NCBI RefSeq assembly: GCF_046197865.1
Contig: NZ_CP166990.1
Coordinates: 992,001-1,056,000, forward strand
Direction of reading: 5' to 3'
Source: JAHKLT01 sp046197865
Lineage (GTDB): Archaea > Methanobacteriota > Methanobacteria > Methanobacteriales > Methanobacteriaceae
Length of the DNA stretch: 64,000 bases
Under the pieces are notes generated by a model. It saw only the letters and a list, made by a program, of their open reading frames with translations, searched no databases and had not been told where the DNA came from. Shown in pieces: positions 1 through 8,916 of this stretch; position 1 is the stretch's first letter, and each line of letters opens with the position of its first letter. Made by a program: the position numbers and the translations under genes.

Positions 1-75
1 CCTTTTAATATAACAACAGGTTCTGGAAGAAGCAGAGGAAATTATACTTTAGTAATAAAACCAAAAAAACATTGA
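1..75 (+). CDS. C-terminal end of an unidentified protein (5' part outside window)
   Basis: An open frame runs from the first base to a TGA at 73-75 and codes for 24 residues ending in NYTLVIKPKKH. It is too short to identify. It is convergent with the double cytosine methyltransferase, with only two bases between the two stop codons, so it is the natural place for the partner restriction endonuclease of that methyltransferase. That role is inferred from position only. It could equally be an unrelated neighbour, or a chance open frame, although the tight convergent packing favours a real gene. Confidence 0.5.
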   Translation, partial: PFNITTGSGRSRGNYTLVIKPKKH

Positions 76-77
76 TT

Positions 78-2117
78 TTATAAACATTTAACAATTTCCT
101 CAGCAATTAACTTTATTACAGGAACTGAAACACTGTTTCCAATTTGTTTATAACTTTGAGAATAATTTTCTTTTATTTTAAAATTTTCAGGAAAGCCTTG
201 TAACCTCAAACATTCTTTAGTAGTTAACTTACGGTTTTCTTTAACTAAAATAGGAACATTATTGCCTCCAGTACCCATTTTTGCAGTTAAGCATGGGGAA
301 CATCCATCATTTCTAAATGAGCACCTTGATGGTCTTATTTCATAAGCAAATAATGGGTATTTCTCATTTATTTGTTTTTTTAATAATAACTCCTCATAAT
401 GTTTTTTTAAATGTTTAGTTGCAGTATTAGAAATATCGTGATTTTTAACATTTTTTTCTAAAATATTAAATGCATTAACATCTGAAATTTTTGGTGCAGG
501 AAATTTGAATGAAACATTTTTATTTTTAAATCCAACAATATATATTCTTTCTCTATTTTGAGGAATTCCATAATCTTTACTATTCAAAACATCATAAAAA
601 ATTATATAACCCAGTTCCCTTAATTTATTTTTAATTGTTTCAAAAGTTCTTTTATCATCATGATTAGTTAACCCTTTAACATTTTCTAATAAAAAAGCAG
701 CAGGTTTTTTTTCTTTTATTATTCTTTCAATTTCAAAAAATAAAGTTCCTCTTGTATCACAAAAACCTTTTCGATATCCACCAATACTAAATGGTTGACA
801 AGGAAATCCTGCGCATAAAATATCATGATCAGGAATTTTTTTCTCATTAATTTTTGCTATATCTCCTTCAGGATGTATTCCAAAATTTTCAAAATAAGTT
901 TCATTTGCCCATTTATCTATATCGGAACTAAAAACACATTCTCCTCCGATCGATGTGAATGCAATTCTAAATCCTCCAATACCCGAAAATAAATCAATGA
1001 ATCTAATTTTCTTTTTATTTTTTTTAATATTCGAAAAATCTGATAGTGTACTTTGTTCTTGTACAATATTTTTATTATTTATAACATTTATCAATTCGTT
1101 TGCAATAGAATAGCCTAATAATGGAGGAACTGCGTTTGCTAATTGTTGGTGTTGTTCTGTTTTATTGCCTTCAATAACAAAAGAATCTGGAAATGATTGC
1201 AACCTTGCTGCTTCTCTTGCAGTTATAACTCGATCAAAATTAGGATGTATAATCATTGATTTTATTGCATGTTTAATCGTAATAGAAGGTTTATTAGGAT
1301 CCAATCTTTTGTAGTTATTACTGTGGTTTCCTTTCACATCATATACTTCAGGAGGAATATCTTTCCAATTACCTCCTGGAGGTACATGTTTTATTCTATT
1401 TAAAACATTTTTGTTATGATTCATAGGATCATGATTATAAATATTTTTTTCACCCTCACTCATAAGTTTCTGAAATTCTGTTTTAGGTGAATCATATTTA
1501 TTAATATCAACATCAGGAATATTACTTAAAGCATCGCCTACAGTGACTATTTTATCAAGCTTTTTAGGAAAATTTACTTTTTTATTTTTTGATCCTATAA
1601 AAAAAACTCTTTTTCTGTTTTGGGGAACACCATAATCAGCTGCATTTAAGGTAGAATATTCTACATCATATCCTAAATCACATAATTCTTTTTTAATAAT
1701 ATCTTTCACGGATTCTCCATTCACATTATCCATAGATAATAATCCAACAACATTTTCAATAATAACAAATTCTGGTTTAATTATTTTAACTGCTTTTATA
1801 ACTTCATTAAATAATTCATTCCTTTCATCATCAGTGTCTCTTTTACCACACATTGAAAAGCCTTGGCATGGTGGACCAGCAATTATAACATCTATTTTAT
1901 TTTCATATTCATAAAAAATTTTATCATCTATCTCTGTTAAGTCGGCTTCGATAATTTTAGTATTATTATGATTTTTTTTAAAAGTATCTAATGCTATATT
2001 CCAATTATCTATACCCAATATAACATCAAAACCAGCCATTTCGAATCCTTTACTAAATCCTCCTATTCCACAAAATAAATCAATAACTGTTAATTTAGAT
2101 TTCATTATTTCACTCAT
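78..2117 (-). CDS. DNA (cytosine-5) methyltransferase, two complete catalytic domains fused
   Basis: The 679-residue protein contains two full C5-methyltransferase domains. Domain 1 (about 9-345) has the SAM-binding motif DLFCGIGG at 13-20, the catalytic Pro-Cys in GPPCQGFS (C84), ENV at 121-123, QNRKR at 166-170 and a terminal ANAVPP motif. Domain 2 (about 371-679) repeats this with DLFSGIGG near 375, GFPCQPFS (C440), ENV at 478-480, QNRER near 520 and GNSVSVP at the end. A single-domain enzyme is usually 300-450 residues, so this is a genuine fusion and both active sites look intact. Each half has its own target-recognition stretch of about 100 residues. Two such domains commonly serve restriction systems with asymmetric sites, one per strand; that role is inferred here. 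The start at 2117 has no clear ribosome site, and an in-frame ATG lies four codons downstream. Confidence 0.93.
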   Translation of the reverse strand: MSEIMKSKLTVIDLFCGIGGFSKGFEMAGFDVILGIDNWNIALDTFKKNHNNTKIIEADLTEIDDKIFYEYENKIDVIIAGPPCQGFSMCGKRDTDDERNELFNEVIKAVKIIKPEFVIIENVVGLLSMDNVNGESVKDIIKKELCDLGYDVEYSTLNAADYGVPQNRKRVFFIGSKNKKVNFPKKLDKIVTVGDALSNIPDVDINKYDSPKTEFQKLMSEGEKNIYNHDPMNHNKNVLNRIKHVPPGGNWKDIPPEVYDVKGNHSNNYKRLDPNKPSITIKHAIKSMIIHPNFDRVITAREAARLQSFPDSFVIEGNKTEQHQQLANAVPPLLGYSIANELINVINNKNIVQEQSTLSDFSNIKKNKKKIRFIDLFSGIGGFRIAFTSIGGECVFSSDIDKWANETYFENFGIHPEGDIAKINEKKIPDHDILCAGFPCQPFSIGGYRKGFCDTRGTLFFEIERIIKEKKPAAFLLENVKGLTNHDDKRTFETIKNKLRELGYIIFYDVLNSKDYGIPQNRERIYIVGFKNKNVSFKFPAPKISDVNAFNILEKNVKNHDISNTATKHLKKHYEELLLKKQINEKYPLFAYEIRPSRCSFRNDGCSPCLTAKMGTGGNNVPILVKENRKLTTKECLRLQGFPENFKIKENYSQSYKQIGNSVSVPVIKLIAEEIVKCL

Positions 2118-2208
2118 ATTTATTCTTCTATATTCTTTATCTTAAATATTTTAAGTATTTTTCTAATAAATTTTTTCAAATACATTACAATTTTATTATT
2201 ATAATTAA

Positions 2209-4074
2209 TTATTTCATTATGCAATTTTTAAAATATTTTTGTAATTCTTCATCAACACAATAAATATAACATCCTTTCATTCCACGTGTCATCAAAGTCC
2301 TATATGTATTTTTAATAACTTCATCAGCAATTTCTAAAGCTTTTTTAGAGTCTTTTTTATATAATTTTTTAATACCTTTTAATGATTGATCTGTTTTAGC
2401 TCTTTTGTTAAAATCAGTTAATATTTTACCATCTTTATAGCTAATATCTTCACCTAAAATAACTCCAACATAATCAAATTCTAAACCTTGAGATGTATGA
2501 ACACAACCTATTTCATGAATTGAATCTTCATCAATTGCCCATGTTTCAGTATTATCTAAATTCCAACTCATTGAAAAATCATCAATTATAACATCAGGAC
2601 TTTTAGTATTATTTCTTTCTTCTTTTAACCAATCCCAACAATATCCTGCAAGCATTCTAGAATTATTATTAATTTTATTCTTCTCAAATATCATTTCTTT
2701 CAATTTTTCAGGATTATCAATTACTTGAAAATCATATTCATAATCAAATCCATCATAATTTGCAGTTTCTTGAATTTGTAAAACATCATCTAACCATAAT
2801 AAGTATCCATCAGATCCATTACATCTAAATTGAGATTCCAATTGTATATGGTGCAATTCCGCTCCTGCTCGAATAGCATAATCTTCAATAACTTCAACAC
2901 TACCTATATCTGAGATGGTAACTTTTTGATTATTATCAATAAAAAATATAGAACATTTGGATGCATTTATGATTTCTTTCACTTGATTTTCACCCATATT
3001 TTTAAAAAAACCAGACCTTTCATTTAATCTATGAGCTTCATCAATAATTAAAGTGTCAAATTCGTTTTTATCAGACTCATGAAAAATTCCAGAAGATCTA
3101 AATAAATTTTTAATTTCTTTTTGAGTATAAGTTCCTTTTAATTGTTCAAAGTAAACATTACGAGGAGCGCTGTTTTTTGTAACATAAAATGTTAATAATT
3201 CATCATTTATAAGATTTACAAGTAAATTTATTGCAACTACTGATTTACCAGTTCCAGGTCCACCTTCAATAATTAAAACTCGTTTTTTCTCATCTAAAAA
3301 GGACTCATGAGCCATATCAACTGCCAACTCATAGGCAATTTTTTGCTCATCAATCATTACAAAATGAGAATTTCCTTTAAGCATACTTAATAAAACATCT
3401 TGTAATCTTTGAGATGGTCTTATTTTACCATTTTCTATCTCACAAAGAATGTTTTTATTATCTCCATATTTAATATATTTTAAAATAAATTCTCTTAATT
3501 TTAAAACATCACCTTTTCCATATAAAGGTGCTTTATTAAGATATTCTAAATAAATTTCATCAGAAATAGGATCATTACTTGTAATATTATAATTATGTAA
3601 ATATGCACAAGGATAAAGAGAAATAGAATTTTCTTGAACTGTTTGATTAAAATCTTCAAGTAAAGATGCATATGACCATGCTTGATAAGAAGGATGAGTT
3701 ACTTCTCTTAAACCTTTACCAACATATGTTTTAACAATTCCATCTTTACCTTCAACCTTTTCAGCTTCTTCCCATTGTTTTAATTCTATAATAATAACTG
3801 AATCCTTCTTATTTTTATCATAACCTGAGATGATAAAATCAATTCTTTTAGAGGTAGAAGGAATTGTAAATTCAATAGCAACACCTGCATTAGATGGAAT
3901 ATCTTCTAAATTTAATACTTTATACATATATTCCATAGAATTTTTCCAAGAGTTTATTTGAGATTTATTAGATCTTCCTATAAATTCTTGATATTTAGAA
4001 TATATATCATCTACAATTGTATCATTTACAACAGAATTAATAAAATCATGTTTAGTAGCATTATAAACCAGCAT
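2209..4074 (-). CDS. DUF2075-type superfamily 1 helicase/ATPase with N-terminal PD-(D/E)XK-like domain
   Basis: This 621-residue protein has a Walker A motif GGPGTGKS at 271-278, a Walker B LIIDEAH at 342-348, and later helicase-like motifs (QFRCNGSDGYL, HTSQGLEFDYVGV, TRGMKGCYIY) typical of DUF2075, a Schlafen-like superfamily 1 helicase group. The N-terminal part contains RIDF (D79) followed by IIIELK (E97, K99), the spacing expected of a PD-(D/E)XK nuclease core. The start is supported by GAGG about nine bases upstream. The stop codon of the MazG-like gene lies 11 bases upstream, so the two are co-transcribed. DUF2075 proteins are frequent in phage-defence islands; the exact activity is not known to me, and nuclease activity is inferred from the motif alone. 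Confidence 0.85.
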   Translation of the reverse strand: MLVYNATKHDFINSVVNDTIVDDIYSKYQEFIGRSNKSQINSWKNSMEYMYKVLNLEDIPSNAGVAIEFTIPSTSKRIDFIISGYDKNKKDSVIIIELKQWEEAEKVEGKDGIVKTYVGKGLREVTHPSYQAWSYASLLEDFNQTVQENSISLYPCAYLHNYNITSNDPISDEIYLEYLNKAPLYGKGDVLKLREFILKYIKYGDNKNILCEIENGKIRPSQRLQDVLLSMLKGNSHFVMIDEQKIAYELAVDMAHESFLDEKKRVLIIEGGPGTGKSVVAINLLVNLINDELLTFYVTKNSAPRNVYFEQLKGTYTQKEIKNLFRSSGIFHESDKNEFDTLIIDEAHRLNERSGFFKNMGENQVKEIINASKCSIFFIDNNQKVTISDIGSVEVIEDYAIRAGAELHHIQLESQFRCNGSDGYLLWLDDVLQIQETANYDGFDYEYDFQVIDNPEKLKEMIFEKNKINNNSRMLAGYCWDWLKEERNNTKSPDVIIDDFSMSWNLDNTETWAIDEDSIHEIGCVHTSQGLEFDYVGVILGEDISYKDGKILTDFNKRAKTDQSLKGIKKLYKKDSKKALEIADEVIKNTYRTLMTRGMKGCYIYCVDEELQKYFKNCIMK

Positions 4075-4085
4075 TGATGGAGCCT

Positions 4086-4400
4086 CTAAAATTTAGTATA
4101 TTTAGTTGAATTTCCTTTTGATTTAGAAATAGGGTATTTTTCTTTATTTTTTTGAAGTTTATTAAGTATTATTTTTTTAATATCCAAATTTAGTGTTTCA
4201 GCCATTAAAAAAGAGTAAATTAATACATCTGCTAATTCTTCACTAACTTCGTTAAGATTATAGTTATTATTCCATTGAAAATGTTCTAATAATTCACTCG
4301 CTTCTATGTTTATTGATTTTGCAAGATTTTCTGGTGTATGAAATTTTTTCCAATTTCTTTCTTTTTGAAAAGTAAGTAAATTTTCTATTACCTCATCCAT
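4086..4400 (-). CDS. MazG-like nucleotide pyrophosphohydrolase
   Basis: The protein (104 residues from the chosen ATG) shows the compact all-alpha MazG-like fold signature. It has RNWKKFHTPENLA, then EASELLEHFQW with the metal-binding Glu pair, then EELADVLIYSF (second E-E-x-x-D set), and the usual tail KYPISKSKGNSTKYTKF. The family hydrolyses nucleoside triphosphates to monophosphates, often as housekeeping against aberrant nucleotides and also in stress and defence loci. An open frame extends 18 codons further upstream, but those residues are hydrophobic and not family-like, so I choose the ATG at 4400. The gene sits 11 bases ahead of the DUF2075 helicase gene and probably forms a functional pair with it. 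Confidence 0.85.
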   Translation of the reverse strand: MDEVIENLLTFQKERNWKKFHTPENLAKSINIEASELLEHFQWNNNYNLNEVSEELADVLIYSFLMAETLNLDIKKIILNKLQKNKEKYPISKSKGNSTKYTKF

Positions 4401-4702
4401 AATATTAGTATAGATAATCAGATATTTAAAAATTAATAAAATGATTTTTTGCATTCTAATTTATTATAGAGATTTTTCTTTATTTTTTAAAATAATTGAA
4501 GATTAATTTAGTAATTTAGGATATAAATTAAAATAATTTAATTAATAACAAAAATTTAAAAAATAACAACTAACTTGTTCAATAATATTCTTAACAATTT
4601 TTAATATAAAAAATGTGGAGATTATTTTTTTACCCAAAATTAATATTCATAAATAATTTTCATACCCCAATTAATAAATAGAATGAAAATGAAAAATAAA
4701 AA

Positions 4703-5245
4703 ATGAGTGTTATGAATAAAAAAACTAAAATTATGCTATTTTTAAGTGCATATTCTCCTCTTTTTATTATTATATCAATAATATATTGTAATTTTAATGT
4801 ATCTTTTTGCTCAATTGAAAATTTAATTTCAATATTTTTTCTGCTAATTTCAATTTTATCTAATATAATATTTATTCTGTTTTATTTTAAATCTGCAACT
4901 TTTAATAAAAACACTCGTACAGTTATTTCAGTTGAAAACAAAACATCAGATATTTTAAATTATTTAATACCATTTGTCATTGCTATTTTATCAACAGATG
5001 TATTTAATTTATTAACGGTTAAAGGAATAATATGTTTTATTATTATTATGTCAATTATTTATTCTGTTCATATTAATTCTAATTTATTATATTTTAATCC
5101 TTTATTGACATTTTTTCATATAAAATTTTATCAAATTATTGATGAATTTGAAAATACAATAATTATCATGTCTAAAAAGCCAATAAAAAAAAATAATGTC
5201 ATAAAAATAAATAAAATTACTCAAGGATTGTATAAAATTAAATAA
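4703..5245 (+). CDS. kwaA: KwaA-like membrane protein (Kiwa defence system candidate)
   Basis: A 180-residue protein with four predicted membrane helices at about 10-28, 40-62, 85-100 and 106-122, followed by a basic cytosolic tail. The start of helix 1, FLSAYSPLFIII, recalls the conserved beginning of KwaA proteins. The gene directly after it, 37 bases on, codes for a DUF4868/KwaB-like protein, and this pairing is the main support for the call. In Kiwa, KwaA is the membrane component that holds KwaB and responds to phage infection. The identification is from memory of family features and gene order. The alternative is an unrelated small membrane protein. No convincing ribosome site precedes the ATG at 4703, and a second ATG lies at 4712. 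Confidence 0.6.
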   Translation: MSVMNKKTKIMLFLSAYSPLFIIISIIYCNFNVSFCSIENLISIFFLLISILSNIIFILFYFKSATFNKNTRTVISVENKTSDILNYLIPFVIAILSTDVFNLLTVKGIICFIIIMSIIYSVHINSNLLYFNPLLTFFHIKFYQIIDEFENTIIIMSKKPIKKNNVIKINKITQGLYKIK

Positions 5246-5282
5246 TAGATACTATTTTATAATGCAATAACATAATAATATT

Positions 5283-6242
5283 ATGAATCAAATTTATAAT
5301 GAATTAAACAATATTGATGCTGAAAATATTTCATTATTTGTATTAACTAGACATAAAAATAAATCAACAGAACATGATATTTTTTCAGTTAATATGGATG
5401 AAGATGTTTGTATAGAATTGATGAATAATATATCTGCATCATTTAATGAAATTTATGAACATGAAGATTACCAATTATTAGATTATGATCCAGTCAATCC
5501 TCCCATCGACTATCTTGTTGAAGAAATAAATAGTGATGAGTTAATTTTTTTCAATGAATTTATAAATGGTTGTAATCATGACCCATTAATTTTTGCTCTT
5601 GAACGAGTAAATGAAAATCACTTAATTTGGGGGTTTATTATTAAAATTGAACGTAATAATCAGGGAAATATTTTCTCATTCCATAAAATGAAAAATAGAA
5701 AATTATTAACTAATTCAGGTATTATGAATTTTTTTGGTATGGATGGAAACTTTCACTTAGCTAATGATAATATTATTACAATTGATAATAAAATGGATGG
5801 AATTTGTTTTATTCCAAATGAATTTCAAGTTAACCAAGAACAATTAATATATATTATATCTAAATCTGGATTTGAATCAATGTTTAACATTAAATATACT
5901 ATTGTTCATAAAGTTCAAGAAATTATTAATCAAATTGATTTGGATGATGAAACTCGTGCTATCTTTAATAATATATTCGAAGAAATAAATAATAATACCA
6001 CTCAAATGAAAAGATTGATTAAAATATTAAATATAGGAAATCATATCTATTTAACACAAGAATATATTGATAGGAATTATGAAGAATGTGGTGTTTTAAT
6101 TGAAACAGAAGATGATGGTTCAATTAGATATTCTAAAGAAAATATTAGAAAAATATTATATATGTTAAATGAAGATTATAATATAAATCCACTTACAAAT
6201 AACAATTGGACTACACATGGAAAAACTCGTACAAATAATTGA
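5283..6242 (+). CDS. kwaB: KwaB-like DUF4868 protein (Kiwa defence system candidate)
   Basis: The 319-residue soluble protein matches what I know of DUF4868 in length and layout. It has an N-terminal segment starting with ISLFVLTRHKN; a middle part with LIWGFIIKIER, FSFHKMKNRKLLTNSG and an asparagine/aspartate-rich IITIDNKMDGICF; then the segment YIISKSGFESMFN followed by a long helical region. DUF4868 is the domain of KwaB, the DNA-binding effector of Kiwa, which works with a four-helix membrane protein. The upstream neighbour is just such a protein. No membrane segment or nuclease motif is visible. A profile search would settle the family; my confidence rests on the pattern of conserved aromatic and acidic positions and on gene order. 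Confidence 0.65.
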   Translation: MNQIYNELNNIDAENISLFVLTRHKNKSTEHDIFSVNMDEDVCIELMNNISASFNEIYEHEDYQLLDYDPVNPPIDYLVEEINSDELIFFNEFINGCNHDPLIFALERVNENHLIWGFIIKIERNNQGNIFSFHKMKNRKLLTNSGIMNFFGMDGNFHLANDNIITIDNKMDGICFIPNEFQVNQEQLIYIISKSGFESMFNIKYTIVHKVQEIINQIDLDDETRAIFNNIFEEINNNTTQMKRLIKILNIGNHIYLTQEYIDRNYEECGVLIETEDDGSIRYSKENIRKILYMLNEDYNINPLTNNNWTTHGKTRTNN

Positions 6243-6328
6243 TTTTAACACTATTGTTATAACAAAAGTCATACAATTTTAATAATATTACTTTAATTAA
6301 ATTTAAGTGATGTGAAATTTAAAAATAA

Positions 6329-7428
6329 GGACTTTGTAGAAATCATTTTTTTAGTTAGTCTATATATGTTATAAATTGTTTTTTTTTAAGTTTGGTTTCT
6401 TTGTTTGATAGTTTTGTGCTTCTACTTTGATAATGTCATTGAATAATCTTTTTATCACGCTGAAAATGCTTTTTACATTATTTCTTTTTCTGTAAATTAT
6501 ATGTCAAAATATTGTTGAACTATTTAGTCCGTATTTTCCATTTTAGCTTTTTTTTCAATGGTATTTAGTCGAAAGCACCAATTTCTTATTTATCTATTTT
6601 CTTATTGGTTATGTATCATATGCTCTGTCTGCAACTATATAATGCGGTTTATTGTTTTAATTGAATTTATTGCAATTGTGTATCGTAAAATGGTCTTTTG
6701 TGTTTGATAATTTAAAATTAAACGAAATTCAACATCAATGACAATATGATTTTAACTTTTTCGGTCCTCAGTATTTGAACATAATACTTATCAGAATTAT
6801 TATTAGTAAATTGTGTTCCATCTAAAGCTATGATTTTTGGTTTGATTTTATTTTCTATTAGAATTAATGGTTTATTTTATTAAAAACTTCTGTTAGTATT
6901 TTTTTAAAGAATTTTTGCAATTTGTGTACTGTAGTGCTCTTTTTATATGCGAAAATTTATTCAATTTATTAAATAAGTCTATTATGAAACTTATTTCATG
7001 ATTAGTTAATTTTAAATAAATTTTCACTGCTAAAATTGCGAATAGAATTGTTGTAAATATAAACATTTGAAAAAATAATCCTCATATCTATTTAACCAAT
7101 TTTAGCATAATTGTTTGTTAAAATAATAAAACTTAGAGTTTATTTTCATTTAAACCAATTTATGGCAATTTTTTATTTTTAAATATATTTTTTGTTGGCC
7201 TTAAAGCCAAAATTCAAAAGATTTAATTGCTTTGAAATCAAACTATCAAATGAAATACGTGTTTTTTTAGGTTTTATATGGCATATATTCTCCGTTTTAA
7301 TAATTATATTTTTTTAATTTTAAAACCATTGAATTAAAATAAAAATATAAATATTTAACGAATTAATAAACCTTTATTTCAAAATTAAGAAAAATTTTCT
7401 AAAAAAATATTAGGATTTCAACAAAGCC
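6329..7428 (-). mobile_element. Decayed insertion sequence with imperfect terminal inverted repeats
   Basis: The left end GGACTTTGTAGAAATC (from 6329) and the right end GATTTCAACAAAGCC (to about 7428) are imperfect inverted copies, giving an element of about 1.1 kb. Between them, on the minus strand, lie transposase fragments broken by stops and frameshifts. I see no matching target-site duplication, as expected for an old insertion. The size and coding content recall the ISM1-type elements known from Methanobrevibacter smithii, but I cannot align it. The stretch holds no intact gene. It separates the Kiwa-like pair from the membrane/zinc-finger pair and suggests that the island was assembled stepwise. 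Confidence 0.72.
6388..7075 (-). pseudogene. Degenerate DDE transposase
   Basis: Reading the minus strand in changing frames gives recognisable pieces in the correct order. An N-terminal helical part lies at about 7075-6930 (MFIFTTILFAILAVKIYLK and on to HIKRALQYT). A segment IIALDGTQF with a candidate first Asp lies near 6842-6750. HYIVADRAYDT with the second Asp lies near 6646-6609. The C-terminal signature YRKRNNVKSIFSVIKRLF lies near 6497-6388. In functional relatives the last block carries the catalytic Glu, and here a Lys occupies the likely position. Several stops and frameshifts separate the pieces, so the gene is dead. The overall form is that of IS5-like or ISM1-like enzymes. Confidence 0.7.
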
Positions 7429-7481
7429 ATTCATATAAAAGATTAGTTAAATATATATAAATTAAGTTAATATATTTAATT

Positions 7482-7973
7482 ATGGATGAAAATGATATTT
7501 ATAATGAAGTTGTTTCACATTTTACCAGAGAAGAAAATAGAAAACAGTCACTGGAATCTAAAGCTTCATATCTTTTAGGAATAATAATTTTAATTTTTAC
7601 TATTTTTTTTGAAATATTAATTAATATCTTATTAAACAAAGCAATGTTTACAACGTATATTTTATTAATCGCATTTTTAATGATTATTCTAATAATTAAA
7701 TTAAGTATTGTATCTTATTTGTCAATTAGTATTTTAAAAGTTTCAAATTTTTGCTATCCTATTGGTAGTGTTGATTCAAATATTTTAGAAAAAGAACTTT
7801 GCGAATGTGAAAAAGAAGATATTATTGATAAATATATAACATGTATAAATATAAATAATAAAATTAATAATAAAAATGCTATAAAATTAAAAAAATCAAT
7901 GACATTAATAGTAATATGTATAGTTATTTTATTATCCATAATTGTTTTACTAATAGGTGCTATGTATGTTTGA
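7482..7973 (+). CDS. Three-helix membrane protein of a putative two-gene conflict module
   Basis: The 163-residue protein begins with a charged helix (REENRKQSLESKASYLLG) that leads into membrane helices at about 30-50 and 57-84. A cytosolic loop of some 55 residues rich in Glu and Lys with three cysteines (CYPIG, CECE, TCIN) follows, then a third helix at 140-162 ending four residues from the C-terminus. I do not recognise a named family. The opening motif before the first helix resembles small membrane effectors of SLATT type found in nucleotide-signalling and defence loci. The stop codon overlaps the start of the next gene, so the two products are translationally coupled and probably act together. 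The function is unknown. Confidence 0.7.
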   Translation: MDENDIYNEVVSHFTREENRKQSLESKASYLLGIIILIFTIFFEILINILLNKAMFTTYILLIAFLMIILIIKLSIVSYLSISILKVSNFCYPIGSVDSNILEKELCECEKEDIIDKYITCININNKINNKNAIKLKKSMTLIVICIVILLSIIVLLIGAMYV

Positions 7974-8847
7974 ATTGTGCAATAAATGTCAAGGTTCTAT
8001 AAAAAATGGATATTTTTATTTTTGCGAAGAATGCGGTTTAACTTTACATACAAGATGTTGTGATGATCATATTGAACATGATGGTTTAGTATCTATGAAA
8101 AAAAGAGATACATTAATAAAAGAAATTAATCATTCGATGTTTGGTGCAGGAAAATCACAAGAAGGATGGATAATTATTCCAAAAAATGAATTTTTAGAAA
8201 ACAAAAAAATGTGTACTCATTTTATAAACGATTTAAATAAACATTTGCCCGTTTTTTTACATTCGAATGAATTATTATGTTCAAAATGCCACGAAAGCAG
8301 AAATAATGAAGAATTTCTTATTTTCGTTTTGACAAATAATAACATTGATGTTAGAAATCTTTATTTTTCTTCATATAAATTAACTAATGTTATTTTAGAA
8401 GAATTTGAATCACATAATTTAAAATGTGGAACAAATAATAAAATTCAATTAAAACTAATTAATAAAAAAAATTTTCCTATTAAAAATATTGAATTAGAAG
8501 CCATTTCTTTATCTGGAACTATCAACGAAAAATCGGCACTTTGGGAAATATTTGAAGAAAATATTGCTAAAATATTTCTTTATGATAAAATCCAAATTGA
8601 TTTAATTGAATCAGAAGAAGAAAAAATCTTTGAAATGGATTTATACATTCCAAAAGATAAAGAAATACATGAAGGAAAAATTAGTAATATAATATTTGAA
8701 AACAATTTACCTACACCAAAAGAATTTTTAAATAAATTTATTGCTGTTAATAATCCTTTAATAATATATTTCACCATTAGATTTACTAGTATTACTGGAT
8801 TTGAATATTATAAATATATAACTAAAATTAAATTTTCTATTATATAA
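7966..8847 (+). CDS. Zinc-finger protein with C-terminal beta-rich domain, coupled to the membrane protein
   Basis: I choose the ATG at 7966 because AGGTG lies six bases before it; a GTG at 7957 is in frame but unsupported. The 293-residue protein starts with CNKC, then FCEECGLTLHTRCCDDHIEHD, a Cys/His array like a treble-clef, ZZ or C1-type zinc finger. A further CSKCHE lies near residue 105. The remainder, from LKCGTNNKIQLKLINKK onwards, alternates hydrophobic residues as in an Ig-like beta sandwich, followed by acidic stretches. No catalytic motif is visible. It overlaps the upstream membrane gene by eight bases (ATGTTTGA). The role is unknown; a sensor or adaptor that controls the membrane partner would fit the layout but is inference. 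Confidence 0.7.
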   Translation: MFELCNKCQGSIKNGYFYFCEECGLTLHTRCCDDHIEHDGLVSMKKRDTLIKEINHSMFGAGKSQEGWIIIPKNEFLENKKMCTHFINDLNKHLPVFLHSNELLCSKCHESRNNEEFLIFVLTNNNIDVRNLYFSSYKLTNVILEEFESHNLKCGTNNKIQLKLINKKNFPIKNIELEAISLSGTINEKSALWEIFEENIAKIFLYDKIQIDLIESEEEKIFEMDLYIPKDKEIHEGKISNIIFENNLPTPKEFLNKFIAVNNPLIIYFTIRFTSITGFEYYKYITKIKFSII

Positions 8848-8916
8848 TTAATATTAAAATGTTATAAAAATATAATAATTTGTTTAAAATTCTTATTTTA
8901 ATAATTAAATTTTGAT

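Noticed and set aside
4401..4454. 18-codon N-terminal extension of the MazG-like protein
   Set aside because: The residues are hydrophobic, unlike the family, and the family pattern starts right after the internal ATG at 4400.
8580..8777. 65-codon open frame on the minus strand within the zinc-finger gene
   Set aside because: It is antisense to a gene with supported start and coupling, and has no ribosome site.
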